DNA of 64,000 nucleotides, taken from Pseudomonas sp. AB6. Its GTDB lineage: Bacteria; Pseudomonadota; Gammaproteobacteria; Pseudomonadales; Pseudomonadaceae. The position numbers were made by a program, and so were the translations under genes. The DNA lies in assembly GCF_034314105.1 (NCBI RefSeq), contig NZ_JAVIWJ010000001.1, positions 1,489,501 to 1,553,500 on the forward strand, read 5' to 3'. The notes beneath the pieces are model-generated. The model searched no databases and had not been told where the DNA came from. It saw only the letters and a list, made by a program, of their open reading frames with translations. Numbering within the stretch: position 1 is the stretch's first letter; each line of letters begins with the position of its first letter. Below, one piece after another: positions 28,245 to 36,926 of the stretch.

Positions 28245-29825
28245 ATGAAGCTACAACGAAATTATGAGCTAGGGGAGGCCCTCTATAGCCATCAGCTAGA
28301 AGGAACCAGACGCTCGTCACTATCGACCCATAGCCTGTGGATACATGCGTTATGGCTCGTCCCGATTTTGGCATTGGCATCTATCGCGCGCTTTTACGGT
28401 TTAATCCAGACGGCTATCTGGTGTGACGAAGGCTCCAGCCTGCTAATGAGTCAGTACTCACCTGCGCAGACTTGGTATCACAGCGCGCACGACGTTCACC
28501 CTCCTTTGTATTACTTGATACTCCATGCCTGGATGAATATCTTCGGCAACGGTATTTTTTCGATTCGCGCCATGAGCGCTTTACCCGGTATCGCCACCGT
28601 AGGACTCGCGGTCTGGTTGATGCGCTTAATCACAACCCCCAGGGCGGCGGTGCTAGGTGGAATGTTATTGGCCTTGATGCCCATTGCCGTGCGCTACAGC
28701 CAAGAAGTGCGGATGTACTCTCTGATGGGTTTCTGGTTGATGGGCGCGACCGTGGCCTTGGTTTATTGGGTCAAAAATCCCAATCGGCACCGTTATTTGG
28801 TCATCTATGCGCTGCTGATGACTGCCAGCTTCTATACGCATTACTTTACCTGCCTATGCGTACTGGCCCACTGGTTCTATCTGTTAGCACTGCGCTGTAA
28901 GTCTGAGGACAAACTCAAGTTGATCTCGCGGCCAGCATGGTGGGTGACAAACATCGCAATTGTGGTGTTGTATGCGCCGTGGATTCCTAGTTTGCTCGGG
29001 CAGTTGACTCACCTCGATCAGTTGCGCGTAGGCGGCGATGTAGGCTGGATTCCGCCTGTCACCTTGGACTCTTTACCGTCTGCAATCTGGCAATTTCTGA
29101 CGTTAAAGGACGGTACTGACGTTTGGTTTGCGCTTTATGTATTAGTGCCGCTGGCAATCGCGGCAATCGCCATCATGGTTGTCGTGCAAGACCGCAGTCA
29201 CTACCGGTTTAACGGGTTACTGGTGGCGTATACCTTTCTACCGCTGCTAGTGATTTTTGCGGTGTCTTTCGTTACACCACTGCTGGTCGAGCGCTACTTA
29301 ATGTTTTCTGCTATTGGCTTACCTTTGGTGCTGGCGGTTGCTATTGATCAGCTCGAACGACGCTTTCGCTTTCTGGCGATTGGCCTGTTGGTCGCGGTAT
29401 TGGGCATTGAAATGGTCGGCCTAAAGAACGATTACAGCGTAGACAACGATCAGTTCGACGTTCTGGTCAGCTATGTCAATCAAAACTTCGTTGCGGGGGA
29501 CCGCATTGTGGTTAGCGATCTGTTCTGGTATTTCGGCTACGTTTATTACAACAAGACCGGCGTACAGCCCTTGCTCTATACGCCTTCGCTGCCGGACGGT
29601 ACTTCAGGACGTCCAAATGCCTACGGCTTCGGTACATTGGTCGACGAGCACGCGGATAAAATCTACGTTGATCGCCTGCAGGTTATGCCCAAGGGTACGG
29701 GGCGAGTATGGCTGGTCAGTGGAAGCTACCAACCCGATGAATTTCGCTCGATCCCAAGCGACTGGAGCAAAGAACAAGAATTAAAGGTAGGTGATACCGA
29801 GGTTCGCTTGTACTCGATTCAATGA
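28245..29825 (+). CDS. GT39/ArnT-like polytopic glycosyltransferase
   Basis: 526-residue inner-membrane protein of the GT-C fold, using a polyprenyl-phosphate sugar donor on the periplasmic side. A first helix near residues 35-55 is followed by the catalytic-loop acidic motif TAIWCDEGSSLLMSQYS and the motif HDVHPPLYYLILHAWM, both typical of PMT/GT39 and ArnT-like enzymes. About nine further hydrophobic helices follow (for example FALYVLVPLAIAAIAIMVVV), with a soluble C-terminal domain from about residue 410. GGAGG 4 nt before the ATG at 28245 sets the start. It is a single gene ending at a strong terminator. The acceptor (lipid A, protein or exopolysaccharide) cannot be told from sequence, and no sugar-pathway neighbours are present. 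Confidence 0.8.
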   Translation: MKLQRNYELGEALYSHQLEGTRRSSLSTHSLWIHALWLVPILALASIARFYGLIQTAIWCDEGSSLLMSQYSPAQTWYHSAHDVHPPLYYLILHAWMNIFGNGIFSIRAMSALPGIATVGLAVWLMRLITTPRAAVLGGMLLALMPIAVRYSQEVRMYSLMGFWLMGATVALVYWVKNPNRHRYLVIYALLMTASFYTHYFTCLCVLAHWFYLLALRCKSEDKLKLISRPAWWVTNIAIVVLYAPWIPSLLGQLTHLDQLRVGGDVGWIPPVTLDSLPSAIWQFLTLKDGTDVWFALYVLVPLAIAAIAIMVVVQDRSHYRFNGLLVAYTFLPLLVIFAVSFVTPLLVERYLMFSAIGLPLVLAVAIDQLERRFRFLAIGLLVAVLGIEMVGLKNDYSVDNDQFDVLVSYVNQNFVAGDRIVVSDLFWYFGYVYYNKTGVQPLLYTPSLPDGTSGRPNAYGFGTLVDEHADKIYVDRLQVMPKGTGRVWLVSGSYQPDEFRSIPSDWSKEQELKVGDTEVRLYSIQ

Positions 29826-29868
29826 GTTCTATCGACGGCGTGTGGGGTGCAATACAAAATTCACAGGC

Positions 29869-29910
29869 AAAAAAGCGAGCGGTTTAAGACAGCACGGCTC
29901 GCTTTTTCTT
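29869..29910. terminator. Bidirectional intrinsic terminator between glycosyltransferase and ene-reductase
   Basis: Stem AAAAAAGCGAGC / GCTCGCTTTTTC with a 16-nt loop between convergent genes; the A and T tracts allow termination on both strands. Confidence 0.9.
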
Positions 29911-29922
29911 ACTGCGACTGGC

Positions 29923-31002
29923 TCAATCTTCGGCTGTAGGATAGTCGACGTAGCCTTCAGGCCCTTGGCTATACCAGGTCTGCATGACGTCAGCATTCAG
30001 TGGCAAGCCGTTGGCGAACCGATACGGCAAGTCAGGGTTGGCAAGAAACGGACGTCCGAAAGCAATGCCATCGGCTTCGCCTGCTGCCAGCGCAGCCTGG
30101 GCGCGTTCAAAGCTGTAATCAGAGTTCAAAAACAGCGCGCGGCTAAAGGCTTTGCGAATCACCGGATGAATAGGTGGTTGATCAGCTTTGCCAAAGGTGC
30201 CATTGAATGGCGGCTCGCGCAGCTCTAGATAAGCGATACCAATTTTGTCGAGGGCAGACGCTGCGGCACCAAACAGGGCTTGCGGATTGCTGTCATTGAC
30301 ACCCTGGGAGTCCCCGTTGGGCGACAACCGCACTCCAGTGCGCTCGGCGCCAATTGTGTCGGCGACTCGCTGAGTAACTTCAACCAAAAGACGAATGCGG
30401 TTCTCTATCGACCCGCCGTATTCATCCTCTCGAAAATTAGTGTTATCACGTAGAAATTGGTCAATCAGGTAGCCATTAGCAGCGTGCACTTGCACACCAT
30501 CAAACCCTGCCGCCATAGCATTTTTAGCAGCCTGGGCGTAGTCATCAAGTAAGCGGTTGATTTCCTCAATACTCAACGGCCGGGCCAATGCGTAGGGTTG
30601 TTTGCCGTTATAGGTATGTGCGCTGCCCGGCGCCGTTGTAGCCGACGATGAAACTGGCTGAGCACCGTCGAGAAAGCTTGGATGGACGATGCGACCCATG
30701 TGCCACAATTGCAGATCAATATGCCCGCCCGCCTGATGAACAGCGTCTGTAACTTGCTTCCAAGCATGAACCTGCTCGTCGTTCCAGATTCCTGGCGCAT
30801 ACGGCCAGCCTAAACCTTCCTGACTGATGCCAGTTGCTTCGGTGATGATTAAACCGGCGCTGGCTCGCTGGGAGTAATACTCAATCATCAATTCGGTGGG
30901 TACGTGCTCACGGGTCGCACGACCACGAGTTAGCGGTGCCATCAATATGCGATTTGGCGCGCAGACGGTGCCGATGTTTAACGGATCAAAAAGAGATGGC
31001 AT
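29923..31002 (-). CDS. nemA: Old yellow enzyme family ene-reductase (NemA/XenB-like)
   Basis: 359-residue FMN flavoprotein that reduces activated C=C bonds, N-ethylmaleimide, nitroesters or nitroaromatics with NAD(P)H. Signatures: N-terminal PNRILMAPLTRGRA with the FMN-contacting Thr, LQLWHMGR, the substrate-binding HxxN in GVQVHAANGYLIDQFLRD, RLSPNGD, and the phosphate-binding AFGRPFLANPDLP. AAGGA precedes the ATG by 6 nt. The upstream region is only 69 bp before an IS3-family element, so its native promoter or repressor (NemR-like) may have been displaced. The exact substrate is uncertain; the symbol is by family resemblance. Confidence 0.88.
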   Translation of the reverse strand: MPSLFDPLNIGTVCAPNRILMAPLTRGRATREHVPTELMIEYYSQRASAGLIITEATGISQEGLGWPYAPGIWNDEQVHAWKQVTDAVHQAGGHIDLQLWHMGRIVHPSFLDGAQPVSSSATTAPGSAHTYNGKQPYALARPLSIEEINRLLDDYAQAAKNAMAAGFDGVQVHAANGYLIDQFLRDNTNFREDEYGGSIENRIRLLVEVTQRVADTIGAERTGVRLSPNGDSQGVNDSNPQALFGAAASALDKIGIAYLELREPPFNGTFGKADQPPIHPVIRKAFSRALFLNSDYSFERAQAALAAGEADGIAFGRPFLANPDLPYRFANGLPLNADVMQTWYSQGPEGYVDYPTAED

Positions 31003-31109
31003 TGGATTTCCTTATAAAAAAATTTTAGAAGGCGGTCGTCGAGACAAGAATGGGGCAACTGAATAGGACTCTGAACTGCGCCCCAAATGTTGGACAGTGA
31101 TTGAATAAG

Positions 31110-31886
31110 CTACGCGGCCTGAGTTCTGTATGCCACTGGACTCAAGCCGTTGAGCTTCATTTTGATACGTTCGTGGTTGTAGTAATGGATGTATTCATCC
31201 AGTCCAGCCTCTAACTGAGCAACGCTGTCGAAGCGCTCCCGGTAGAAAAACTCTGATTTCAGTGTGCCGAAAAAGCTCTCCATCGTGGCATTGTCATGGC
31301 AGTTACCCTTGCGCGACATACTCTGTTCCAAGCTCATTTCTTCCAGACGATTTCGGTAGATGTGGTAGCGGTACTGCCAGCCCTGATCCGAGTGCACCAT
31401 CGGTTTGGCGCCCTCTGGCAAGCGCTTCAACGCCTTTTCCAGCATGTTGCCCACCAAGGCGTAGCGAGGGCTGGTGTCTGTCTGGTACGCCACGATCTCT
31501 CCGTTGTACAAGTCCAGTATCGGCGACAGGTAGAGCTTTTCACCGGCTACCTTGAACTCGGTAACGTCGGTCACCCATTTCTCATTCGGCTGGTCGGCCT
31601 CGAATTGCCGAGCCAACGTGTTAGGTGCTACCTGCCCCTCAGGGCCTTTGTACGATTTATACTTCTTGGCTCGCACCGTGCACTTGAGGTTTAGTTCGGC
31701 CATCAGCCTGCGTACCGTTTTGCTGTTCACTATCCACCCGCCCTTGAGCAGCGTGGCGGTCATCCGGCGATAGCCATAGCGGCCCTTATGCTGGTCCTGG
31801 ATAGTCTGAATAGAGGCTTTCAGCGGAGCAAATTTATCCCCGGCAGCCAGTACCTTGACCTGATAGTAGTAAGTACTGCGTGCCAA
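31110..31886 (-). CDS. IS3-family transposase OrfB (DDE integrase domain)
   Basis: Catalytic half of the transposase, 258 residues from the ATG at 31886. The -1 frame is open further upstream to about 31955 (AWVVTELRSDFPIDALLKLV), so the functional product is an OrfAB fusion. The DDE triad lies in TDVTEFK, HSDQGWQYR and DNATMESFFGTLKSE, after the HTH_21 region (YGYRRMTATLLKGGWIVNSK). No stop or deletion is seen, so the element can probably move. Confidence 0.93.
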   Translation of the reverse strand: MARSTYYYQVKVLAAGDKFAPLKASIQTIQDQHKGRYGYRRMTATLLKGGWIVNSKTVRRLMAELNLKCTVRAKKYKSYKGPEGQVAPNTLARQFEADQPNEKWVTDVTEFKVAGEKLYLSPILDLYNGEIVAYQTDTSPRYALVGNMLEKALKRLPEGAKPMVHSDQGWQYRYHIYRNRLEEMSLEQSMSRKGNCHDNATMESFFGTLKSEFFYRERFDSVAQLEAGLDEYIHYYNHERIKMKLNGLSPVAYRTQAA

Positions 31887-31939
31887 GCCGACCAGCTTGA
31901 GCAGGGCGTCGATTGGAAAATCGCTCCTCAGCTCAGTGA

Positions 31940-32476
31940 CTACCCAGGCTTTTTCTTCGCTTCTTTGTCCCGCCTCATCGCCTCCTCGCCTAACACCTTT
32001 AACTTTTTTAGGTAGGCGTTCTCCATGCGCAGGTACTGAAGTTCGTCGAGCAACTCTTTGTGGGCGCGCTCTTCGTCGGTGAGCACTGCCGGTTTGCGGG
32101 GCTTGGCGGGGGGCTTTGGCATAACGTTACGTGGGCCTTTTTTCCCTGACGTCAGGGCTTCGATGCCGCCACTGTAATATTGCTGCTGCCATCTGCCTAT
32201 CTGCGTTGAATTGCCCAGATTGAAAATCGCAGCCGTTTGCCGAAATGACAACTTCTCACGCTCCATGTGCTGGACAACGGACAGTTTGAACTCGGGACCA
32301 TGTTCCTTCATACGCCCCTGCAGGCTGGCTTCCCCGTGCAGCTCGTAGGCCGCCACCCAACGACGGAGCAACGTAGGGTCCATCTGAAATTGAGCGGCTA
32401 TGTGACGAAAACCTTGACCGCGCTCAAGGAAAGCATTGATGGCGGACCGCTTGAACTGCGTTGAATATTTACCCAT
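31940..32476 (-). CDS. IS3-family transposase OrfA (HTH, DNA binding)
   Basis: 178-residue DNA-binding subunit with two helix-turn-helix units (GFRHIAAQFQMDPTLLRRWV and SFRQTAAIFNLGNSTQIGRW) and a C-terminal leucine-zipper-like segment (ELQYLRMENAYLKKLKVLG), the IS150-group layout. The ATG at 32476 is chosen; an upstream in-frame start would read into the terminal repeat. A run CTTTTTC at 31949-31955 (GAAAAAG on the coding strand) just before the stop is the likely -1 slippage site joining it to OrfB. Confidence 0.92.
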   Translation of the reverse strand: MGKYSTQFKRSAINAFLERGQGFRHIAAQFQMDPTLLRRWVAAYELHGEASLQGRMKEHGPEFKLSVVQHMEREKLSFRQTAAIFNLGNSTQIGRWQQQYYSGGIEALTSGKKGPRNVMPKPPAKPRKPAVLTDEERAHKELLDELQYLRMENAYLKKLKVLGEEAMRRDKEAKKKPG

Positions 32477-32640
32477 GAAAAACACCCCGGTAGTTGGATG
32501 GGTGTCCAACATTTGGGGCGCAGTTCACTCTGTGGGAGCCGACTTGTTCGCTAAGAAATACGTCTGGGTATCTTAAGCTAAACCGCTCGGCCTTTTAGCC
32601 AACACATACTCGACTACCGATCGCGGATCAGCCATTGCAA

Positions 32641-33216
32641 CTAACCCCGGCGCGGGCGCGAAACGACGGATTCAATGTTCTTGCGACCGATTAACCTGGC
32701 CTGTTCCGGGAAAGATTTTTTTACAGGGTTCGCGAGCCATTTGAACATCACCAGACAATCTACCAGCCCCAACTGCTTATGCCGATAGGCGCGGGGTATG
32801 CGTCCGACTGTCTCAAATCCAAGCGAGTGCCATAGCGCAACGGCCACTTCGTTGCTGACCACCACCGAGTTGAATTGCATGGCCGAAAAGCCGCTTTCAC
32901 GCGCCAATTGCTGTGAGTGTTCGCACATCTGTCGAGCGACTCCACGCCCACGGGCTACCTCGCTGACCATATAGCCGCAATTGCTGACATGACTGCCCGG
33001 GCCTGCAGCGTTGGCTTTGAGGTAATAACTGCCGAGCAATACACCGTCCTCTTCGGCTACTAAAGTGTGTAGCGGGGTGTGAAACCACAACTGTAGTGCC
33101 TGCTCTTGGGTTGTCGCAGGTTCATAGGCATAGGTCTGCTGGGCAGAGACGATTGCTTGAAAGGTCGGCCAAAAGCCCTCGAAGTCGGAGGCGGTCATGG
33201 GGCGGATATGAATCAT
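32641..33216 (-). CDS. GNAT-family N-acetyltransferase
   Basis: 191-residue Gcn5-related acetyltransferase, using acetyl-CoA on an unknown amine. Motif A appears as VSEVARGRGVARQMCEHSQQ (R/Q-x-x-G-x-G/A pyrophosphate loop), and motif B as NEVAVALWHSLGFETVGRIP. The C-terminal 30 residues (NPVKKSFPEQARLIGRKNIE) are longer than the minimal fold. It starts at ATG 33216 with only a weak ribosome site. It lies between the IS element and an OprC-like relic, so context gives no substrate. Confidence 0.88.
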   Translation of the reverse strand: MIHIRPMTASDFEGFWPTFQAIVSAQQTYAYEPATTQEQALQLWFHTPLHTLVAEEDGVLLGSYYLKANAAGPGSHVSNCGYMVSEVARGRGVARQMCEHSQQLARESGFSAMQFNSVVVSNEVAVALWHSLGFETVGRIPRAYRHKQLGLVDCLVMFKWLANPVKKSFPEQARLIGRKNIESVVSRPRRG

Positions 33217-33350
33217 GGGATGCTCTGTACGTTTAACGAAAAGGCTGGCGGCTAATCAGTCTGGCAGCCTTCCTGCCTTCCCGGCAAACTTAAAAAATAC
33301 GCTGAATGCCAAGGCATGCGCCGTTATGTCGCATATGGCTGAATACCCCT

Positions 33351-33594
33351 TCATACAGGCAATGTGGTGGGGCAGGATTTTGGCAAGAGCGCAGGATTTG
33401 GCGTGGTCTCACTTAACAGCAGCTATCGGCTCAGTAACCAGCTGAAGATCAGCACCAGCGTCGATAACGTGCTGGGCAAAGATTACACCGAGCATCTGAA
33501 CCTTGCGGGCAACGCGGGCTTTGGTTATCCGGGTGGCAAGGCTGTCAACGAGCCAGGCCGAACCCTGTGGACCAAAGTCGACTTTAGCTTCTGA
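33351..33594 (+). pseudogene. C-terminal relic of an OprC-like TonB-dependent receptor
   Basis: The plus strand reads HTGNVVGQDFGKSAGFGVVS, then NQLKISTSVDNVLGKDYTEH and KAVNEPGRTLWTKVDFSF with a stop at 33592-33594. This is the last part of a 22-strand outer-membrane barrel ending in the required aromatic Phe; the NEPGRTLW text matches copper-receptor OprC/NosA proteins. The plug and most of the barrel are gone, and nothing upstream resembles them, so this is a deletion remnant. Confidence 0.8.
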
Positions 33595-33723
33595 GCGTTT
33601 CAGGTCGAAAAAGGCGATATCTACTGGCATTGGAATGAATATCGTCACGTCCGCCAGTTGTTTAGCCGATGATTTGCGTCTAGGTTGCTGCATCGACCAT
33701 AAATACAAAAACAGGAGTCAACG

Positions 33724-34650
33724 ATGCAACCGATTCGTCTCGGTTTGGTGGGCTACGGCAAGATTGCTCAGGATCGACACGTACCAGCGATTCTCGCTAA
33801 CTCTGCATTTCAACTGCTTGCAGTCGCAACCCTGGGGCAAGCATGCCCAGGAGTTGCGAACTTCAGTTCGTTGGAGGAAATGCTCAAGCAATTGCCATCG
33901 CTAGATGCCATCGCTTTTTGTACGCCGCCTCAAGGCCGTTACGCGCTAGTGCGTGCCGCCTTGGCTGCGGGAAAACACGTTTTGGTTGAAAAACCGCCCT
34001 GTGCCACCCTGGGGGAGGCAATGGCATTGGTGGAACAAGTTCGTGACCTGGGCGTAAGCGGTTTGTTTGCTTGGCACTCGCGTTTTGCCCCGGGCGTTGA
34101 AGCGGCACGCGAATGGCTATCGAGCCGTACTCTCCAGTCTGTACAAATCGATTGGAAAGAAGATGTGCGCAAATGGCACCCCGGCCAAGCATGGATCTGG
34201 CAACCAGGCGGCTTGGGTGTGTTTGATCCGGGTATTAATGCGTTATCCATTGTTACTCATTTATTACCATTGCCCCTGTTCGTTGAGTCGGCAGAGTTGA
34301 GAGTGCCCAGCAACTGCCAGTCGCCAATTGCTGCGTTGTTGCGTTTGTCAGACTCAAATCATCTGGACATTAAGGCCGAGTTTGATTTCGACCACGGGCA
34401 TGGTGAGCTCTGGAGTATTGAGATTCGCTGTATCGAAGGCACACTGCGGCTGTACAACGGCGGGGCGTCTCTGACCATTGATGGAGTGGCTCAATCGGTA
34501 GCTGACGAAGGAGAGTACGAGGCCGTGTACAGACACTTCGAGCAATTGATTCAACGGAAAACCAGCGACCTTGACCTTCAGCCTTTACGACTGGTGGCCG
34601 ACAGCTTTTTTATAGGCAGTCGAAAATCGGTGGAGCCGTTTTATGATTAA
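33724..34650 (+). CDS. D-galactose 1-dehydrogenase (Gfo/Idh/MocA family)
   Basis: 308-residue NAD(P)-dependent enzyme that oxidises D-galactose to galactonolactone, the first step of the De Ley-Doudoroff pathway. The Rossmann motif IRLGLVGYGKIAQDRHVPAI opens the protein, VLVEKPPCATLGEA holds the catalytic-site EKP, and the C-terminal domain has WKEDVRKWHPGQAWIWQPGG and GVFDPGINALSIVTHLLPLP. The sequence closely matches my memory of the characterised P. fluorescens galactose dehydrogenase (304 residues). AGGAG 7 nt before the ATG supports the start. No other galactose genes are nearby. Confidence 0.88.
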   Translation: MQPIRLGLVGYGKIAQDRHVPAILANSAFQLLAVATLGQACPGVANFSSLEEMLKQLPSLDAIAFCTPPQGRYALVRAALAAGKHVLVEKPPCATLGEAMALVEQVRDLGVSGLFAWHSRFAPGVEAAREWLSSRTLQSVQIDWKEDVRKWHPGQAWIWQPGGLGVFDPGINALSIVTHLLPLPLFVESAELRVPSNCQSPIAALLRLSDSNHLDIKAEFDFDHGHGELWSIEIRCIEGTLRLYNGGASLTIDGVAQSVADEGEYEAVYRHFEQLIQRKTSDLDLQPLRLVADSFFIGSRKSVEPFYD

Positions 34651-35300
34651 CCCGTCGAAAACCCCTCTAATTCGTCGATCAACATACAGTTGATGTAGAT
34701 TCTGTGAAAGCGAACGTGTTCGCGGGGCGCAGTGCCTCGCGCAAGATAGGGGCCATGGCTTACACGTTAGCTCACTTGGATTTCTAAGCCGGGCCACAGC
34801 AGGTCAGGTGAGCCAGATTAAAAAAACTTTTTCCTAACGATAATCGCGCATGGTCCCGGCTGATATTTGCAAATTTTTTTGCCTCCAGTAATTTACACCT
34901 TGTACATAGTTACACGTTATTGTACGGTCTCGTCCAAGCATCGACGTATTGGCTATGGGTTCCCTTGGTTGCCCGATACTTTAAAACTTTATACTAATCA
35001 CTCTGCCCTCATGACAGGCAGCTACGTCATAGCGACTTTTTAGGTGAGGCCATAGTTATATAGTTAGCTAAGCAATTAACTGCCGACCCGCCATATTTAT
35101 ACGACAACGTTCTGACGGCAGTAATAAGTCAGTAAACAAAAATCTATAAAATCATGCGTTGCGGTGCCTTACTAAAGAGCACTACAAAATTATATTTGCT
35201 GTCTGACAATGGAACACTGCATTGCTAATTATCAGCAGTATCTTTGCTACGCATTCACTGCCCTGCGGTCGCTACGCGGCATTGATGACAAGGGTTTTTC
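34651..35300. other. Long AT-rich intergenic region before the aer-like gene
   Basis: About 650 bases with no supported gene. Near 34703-34725 there is a degenerate REP-like half-site (TGTGAAAGCGAACGTGTTCG), followed by CGCGGGGC-GCAGT-GCCTCGCG, a hairpin with one mismatch. The rest is AT-rich and presumably holds the aer promoter. No operator or RNA gene is recognised. Confidence 0.35.
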
Positions 35301-36881
35301 ATGAGAAATAATTTACCAGTAACTGGCCGTGCAATTAAACTTCCAGACGATGCAAATATTCTCTCAACCACCGATGGCGCCAGCCTAATCACGTATGTGA
35401 ACCCCGACTTTATTAAGTTTAGTGGCTACAGCGAAGCGGAACTGCTAGGCCAACCCCATAATATCGTTAGGCATCCGGACATGCCCACGTTAGCGTTTAA
35501 GCACATGTGGGCGACATTGAATGCTGGACACTCCTGGATGGGACTGGTTAAGAATCGTTGTAAGAACGGCGATCATTACTGGGTCAGTGCATACGTCACA
35601 CCTATTCGAAAGAATGGCAAAACGGTTGAATTCCAATCAGTGCGCACAGCACCTACCACGGCGCAAATCGAAGCAGCAGAAAAACTTTATGTACGTTTGC
35701 GTAATGGCCGAGGCTCGATCAGCCGTTGGTTGCGTTTAGGATTGGGCGCAAAAATCTCTTTGCTGGTATGTAGCTTGATTGCCCTTGGCACCTTTGGTCT
35801 CGACAGCATGTTGTCCATTCCGCCGTATGTTTCATTCATGCAAGCCGCGCTCAATTGTGCATTGAGCTATATCGCAATAGCCTTCGTACTCGGTCCCCTC
35901 CGGAGTTTGGCGCGCCAGACACGGGAGTTGGCGGATAACCCGGTGAGCCAGATTCTTTACACGGGACGAACGGACGAGATCGGTCAGATTCAGTTTGCGT
36001 TGTTGACCGCTCAGGCGGAAACCGGTGCTGTTATCGGTCGTATTGCCGACGCCTCTGATCGGTTGGGAGGTTGTGCAAAAAACCTGCTTGACGAGATCCA
36101 TGCAAGTAACCGATTGACTGTCGAGCAGCAGGTCGAAACTGATCAAATCGCCACCGCGATCACTCAAATGGCGGCCAGCATCCAAGACGTCGCGCGCAAT
36201 GCTCAGAGTGCTGCCAGCGCGGCGGAAAAAGCCGGCAATGAGACTCGCTTCGGACAGCAATTGGTAAGCGATACGAGCCGCATGATTACCGCTCTGGAAA
36301 TTGAAATCCATCAGGCCACTCACGTGATTTATGCGCTTGAAAACCACAGCAATGATATTTCCCATGTCTTGGACGTGATTGGGGATATCACTGCGCAAAT
36401 AAATATGTTGGCTCTCAATGCCGCCATCGAGGCTGCACGTGCAGGGGATCAAGGACGCGGTTTTGCAGTGGTCGCCGATGAGGTGCGCAGTTTGGCTGCG
36501 CGGACCCAGCAGTCAACCGCCGATATTCAGCAAATGATCAGCGCGCTGCAAGATGGCACACGCGCTGCGGTAAGTGTCATGGAGCAAAGCCGTGACCACG
36601 CACAATTAAGCGTTAGCCAAGCCCGCCAGGCAAGGGAGTCCCTTGGGGGCATCGGCCGTGGTGTCCATGAAATTACGGAAATGAACATGCAGATTGCGGC
36701 GGCGGTAGAAGAGCAGGGTGCAGTGAGCGAAGGTATTAACCGCAGTGTTTCTAACATTAGAGACGCTGCTGATCTGAGCGTCAGCACCAGCCAAAATAAT
36801 CATGACAACGCAAGTGAAGCTTTACGGTTGACATCTGCACTGCATGAATTGACCAAGCAGTTTTGGGCGAAGTTGCATTAG
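35301..36881 (+). CDS. aer: Aer-like PAS energy-taxis receptor
   Basis: 526-residue chemoreceptor that senses redox through an N-terminal cytoplasmic PAS domain (residues about 10-115; NPDFIKFSGYSEAELLGQPH and HMWATLNAGHSWMGLVKNRC, as in FAD-binding Aer). A hydrophobic membrane hairpin lies at about 150-200 (AKISLLVCSLIALGTFGLDS; ALSYIAIAFVLGPLRSLARQ), then a linker/HAMP-like part and the signalling tip [20 protein letters not shown] with [18 protein letters not shown]. There is no periplasmic ligand domain, as in Aer. The next gene, a diguanylate cyclase, begins 45 nt downstream, suggesting taxis and c-di-GMP signalling are linked. The FAD cofactor is inferred from the family. Confidence 0.9.
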   Translation: MRNNLPVTGRAIKLPDDANILSTTDGASLITYVNPDFIKFSGYSEAELLGQPHNIVRHPDMPTLAFKHMWATLNAGHSWMGLVKNRCKNGDHYWVSAYVTPIRKNGKTVEFQSVRTAPTTAQIEAAEKLYVRLRNGRGSISRWLRLGLGAKISLLVCSLIALGTFGLDSMLSIPPYVSFMQAALNCALSYIAIAFVLGPLRSLARQTRELADNPVSQILYTGRTDEIGQIQFALLTAQAETGAVIGRIADASDRLGGCAKNLLDEIHASNRLTVEQQVETDQIATAITQMAASIQDVARNAQSAASAAEKAGNETRFGQQLVSDTSRMITALEIEIHQATHVIYALENHSNDISHVLDVIGDITAQINMLALNAAIEAARAGDQGRGFAVVADEVRSLAARTQQSTADIQQMISALQDGTRAAVSVMEQSRDHAQLSVSQARQARESLGGIGRGVHEITEMNMQIAAAVEEQGAVSEGINRSVSNIRDAADLSVSTSQNNHDNASEALRLTSALHELTKQFWAKLH

Positions 36882-36884
36882 CGA

Positions 36885-36925
36885 CTTGATCCTGACGACA
36901 TAGAAAAAACCGTCGCAAGATCAAG
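36885..36925 (+). promoter_or_regulatory. Intercistronic stem-loop masking the cyclase ribosome site
   Basis: Arms CTTGATC (36885-36891) and GATCAAG (36919-36925), with inner pairing GACG/CGTC, end one base before the ATG at 36927. The only purine-rich ribosome-site candidate (AAGG) is in the right arm. It may limit cyclase translation relative to aer. Confidence 0.4.
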
Positions 36926-36926
36926 G

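Larger units (their letters stand above)
31072..32527 (-). mobile_element. Complete IS3-family (IS150-type) insertion sequence with 3-bp target duplication
   Basis: 1456-bp element with perfect 24-bp terminal inverted repeats (31072-31095 and 32504-32527), beginning TGAACTGCGCCCC and ending GGGGCGCAGTTCA, so it has the TG...CA ends of IS3-family elements. Flanking bases CTC at 31069-31071 and 32528-32530 form a 3-bp target duplication. It holds orfA and orfB joined by a -1 frameshift. Both ends and frames are intact, so it looks recently active. The bases right of the insertion (TGTGGGAGCCGACTTGTTCG) look like a degenerate Pseudomonas REP half-site, a common IS target. Confidence 0.95.

Noticed and set aside
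34703..34741. REP element
   Set aside because: The match to Pseudomonas REP sequences is partial and single-copy here; not strong enough to annotate separately.
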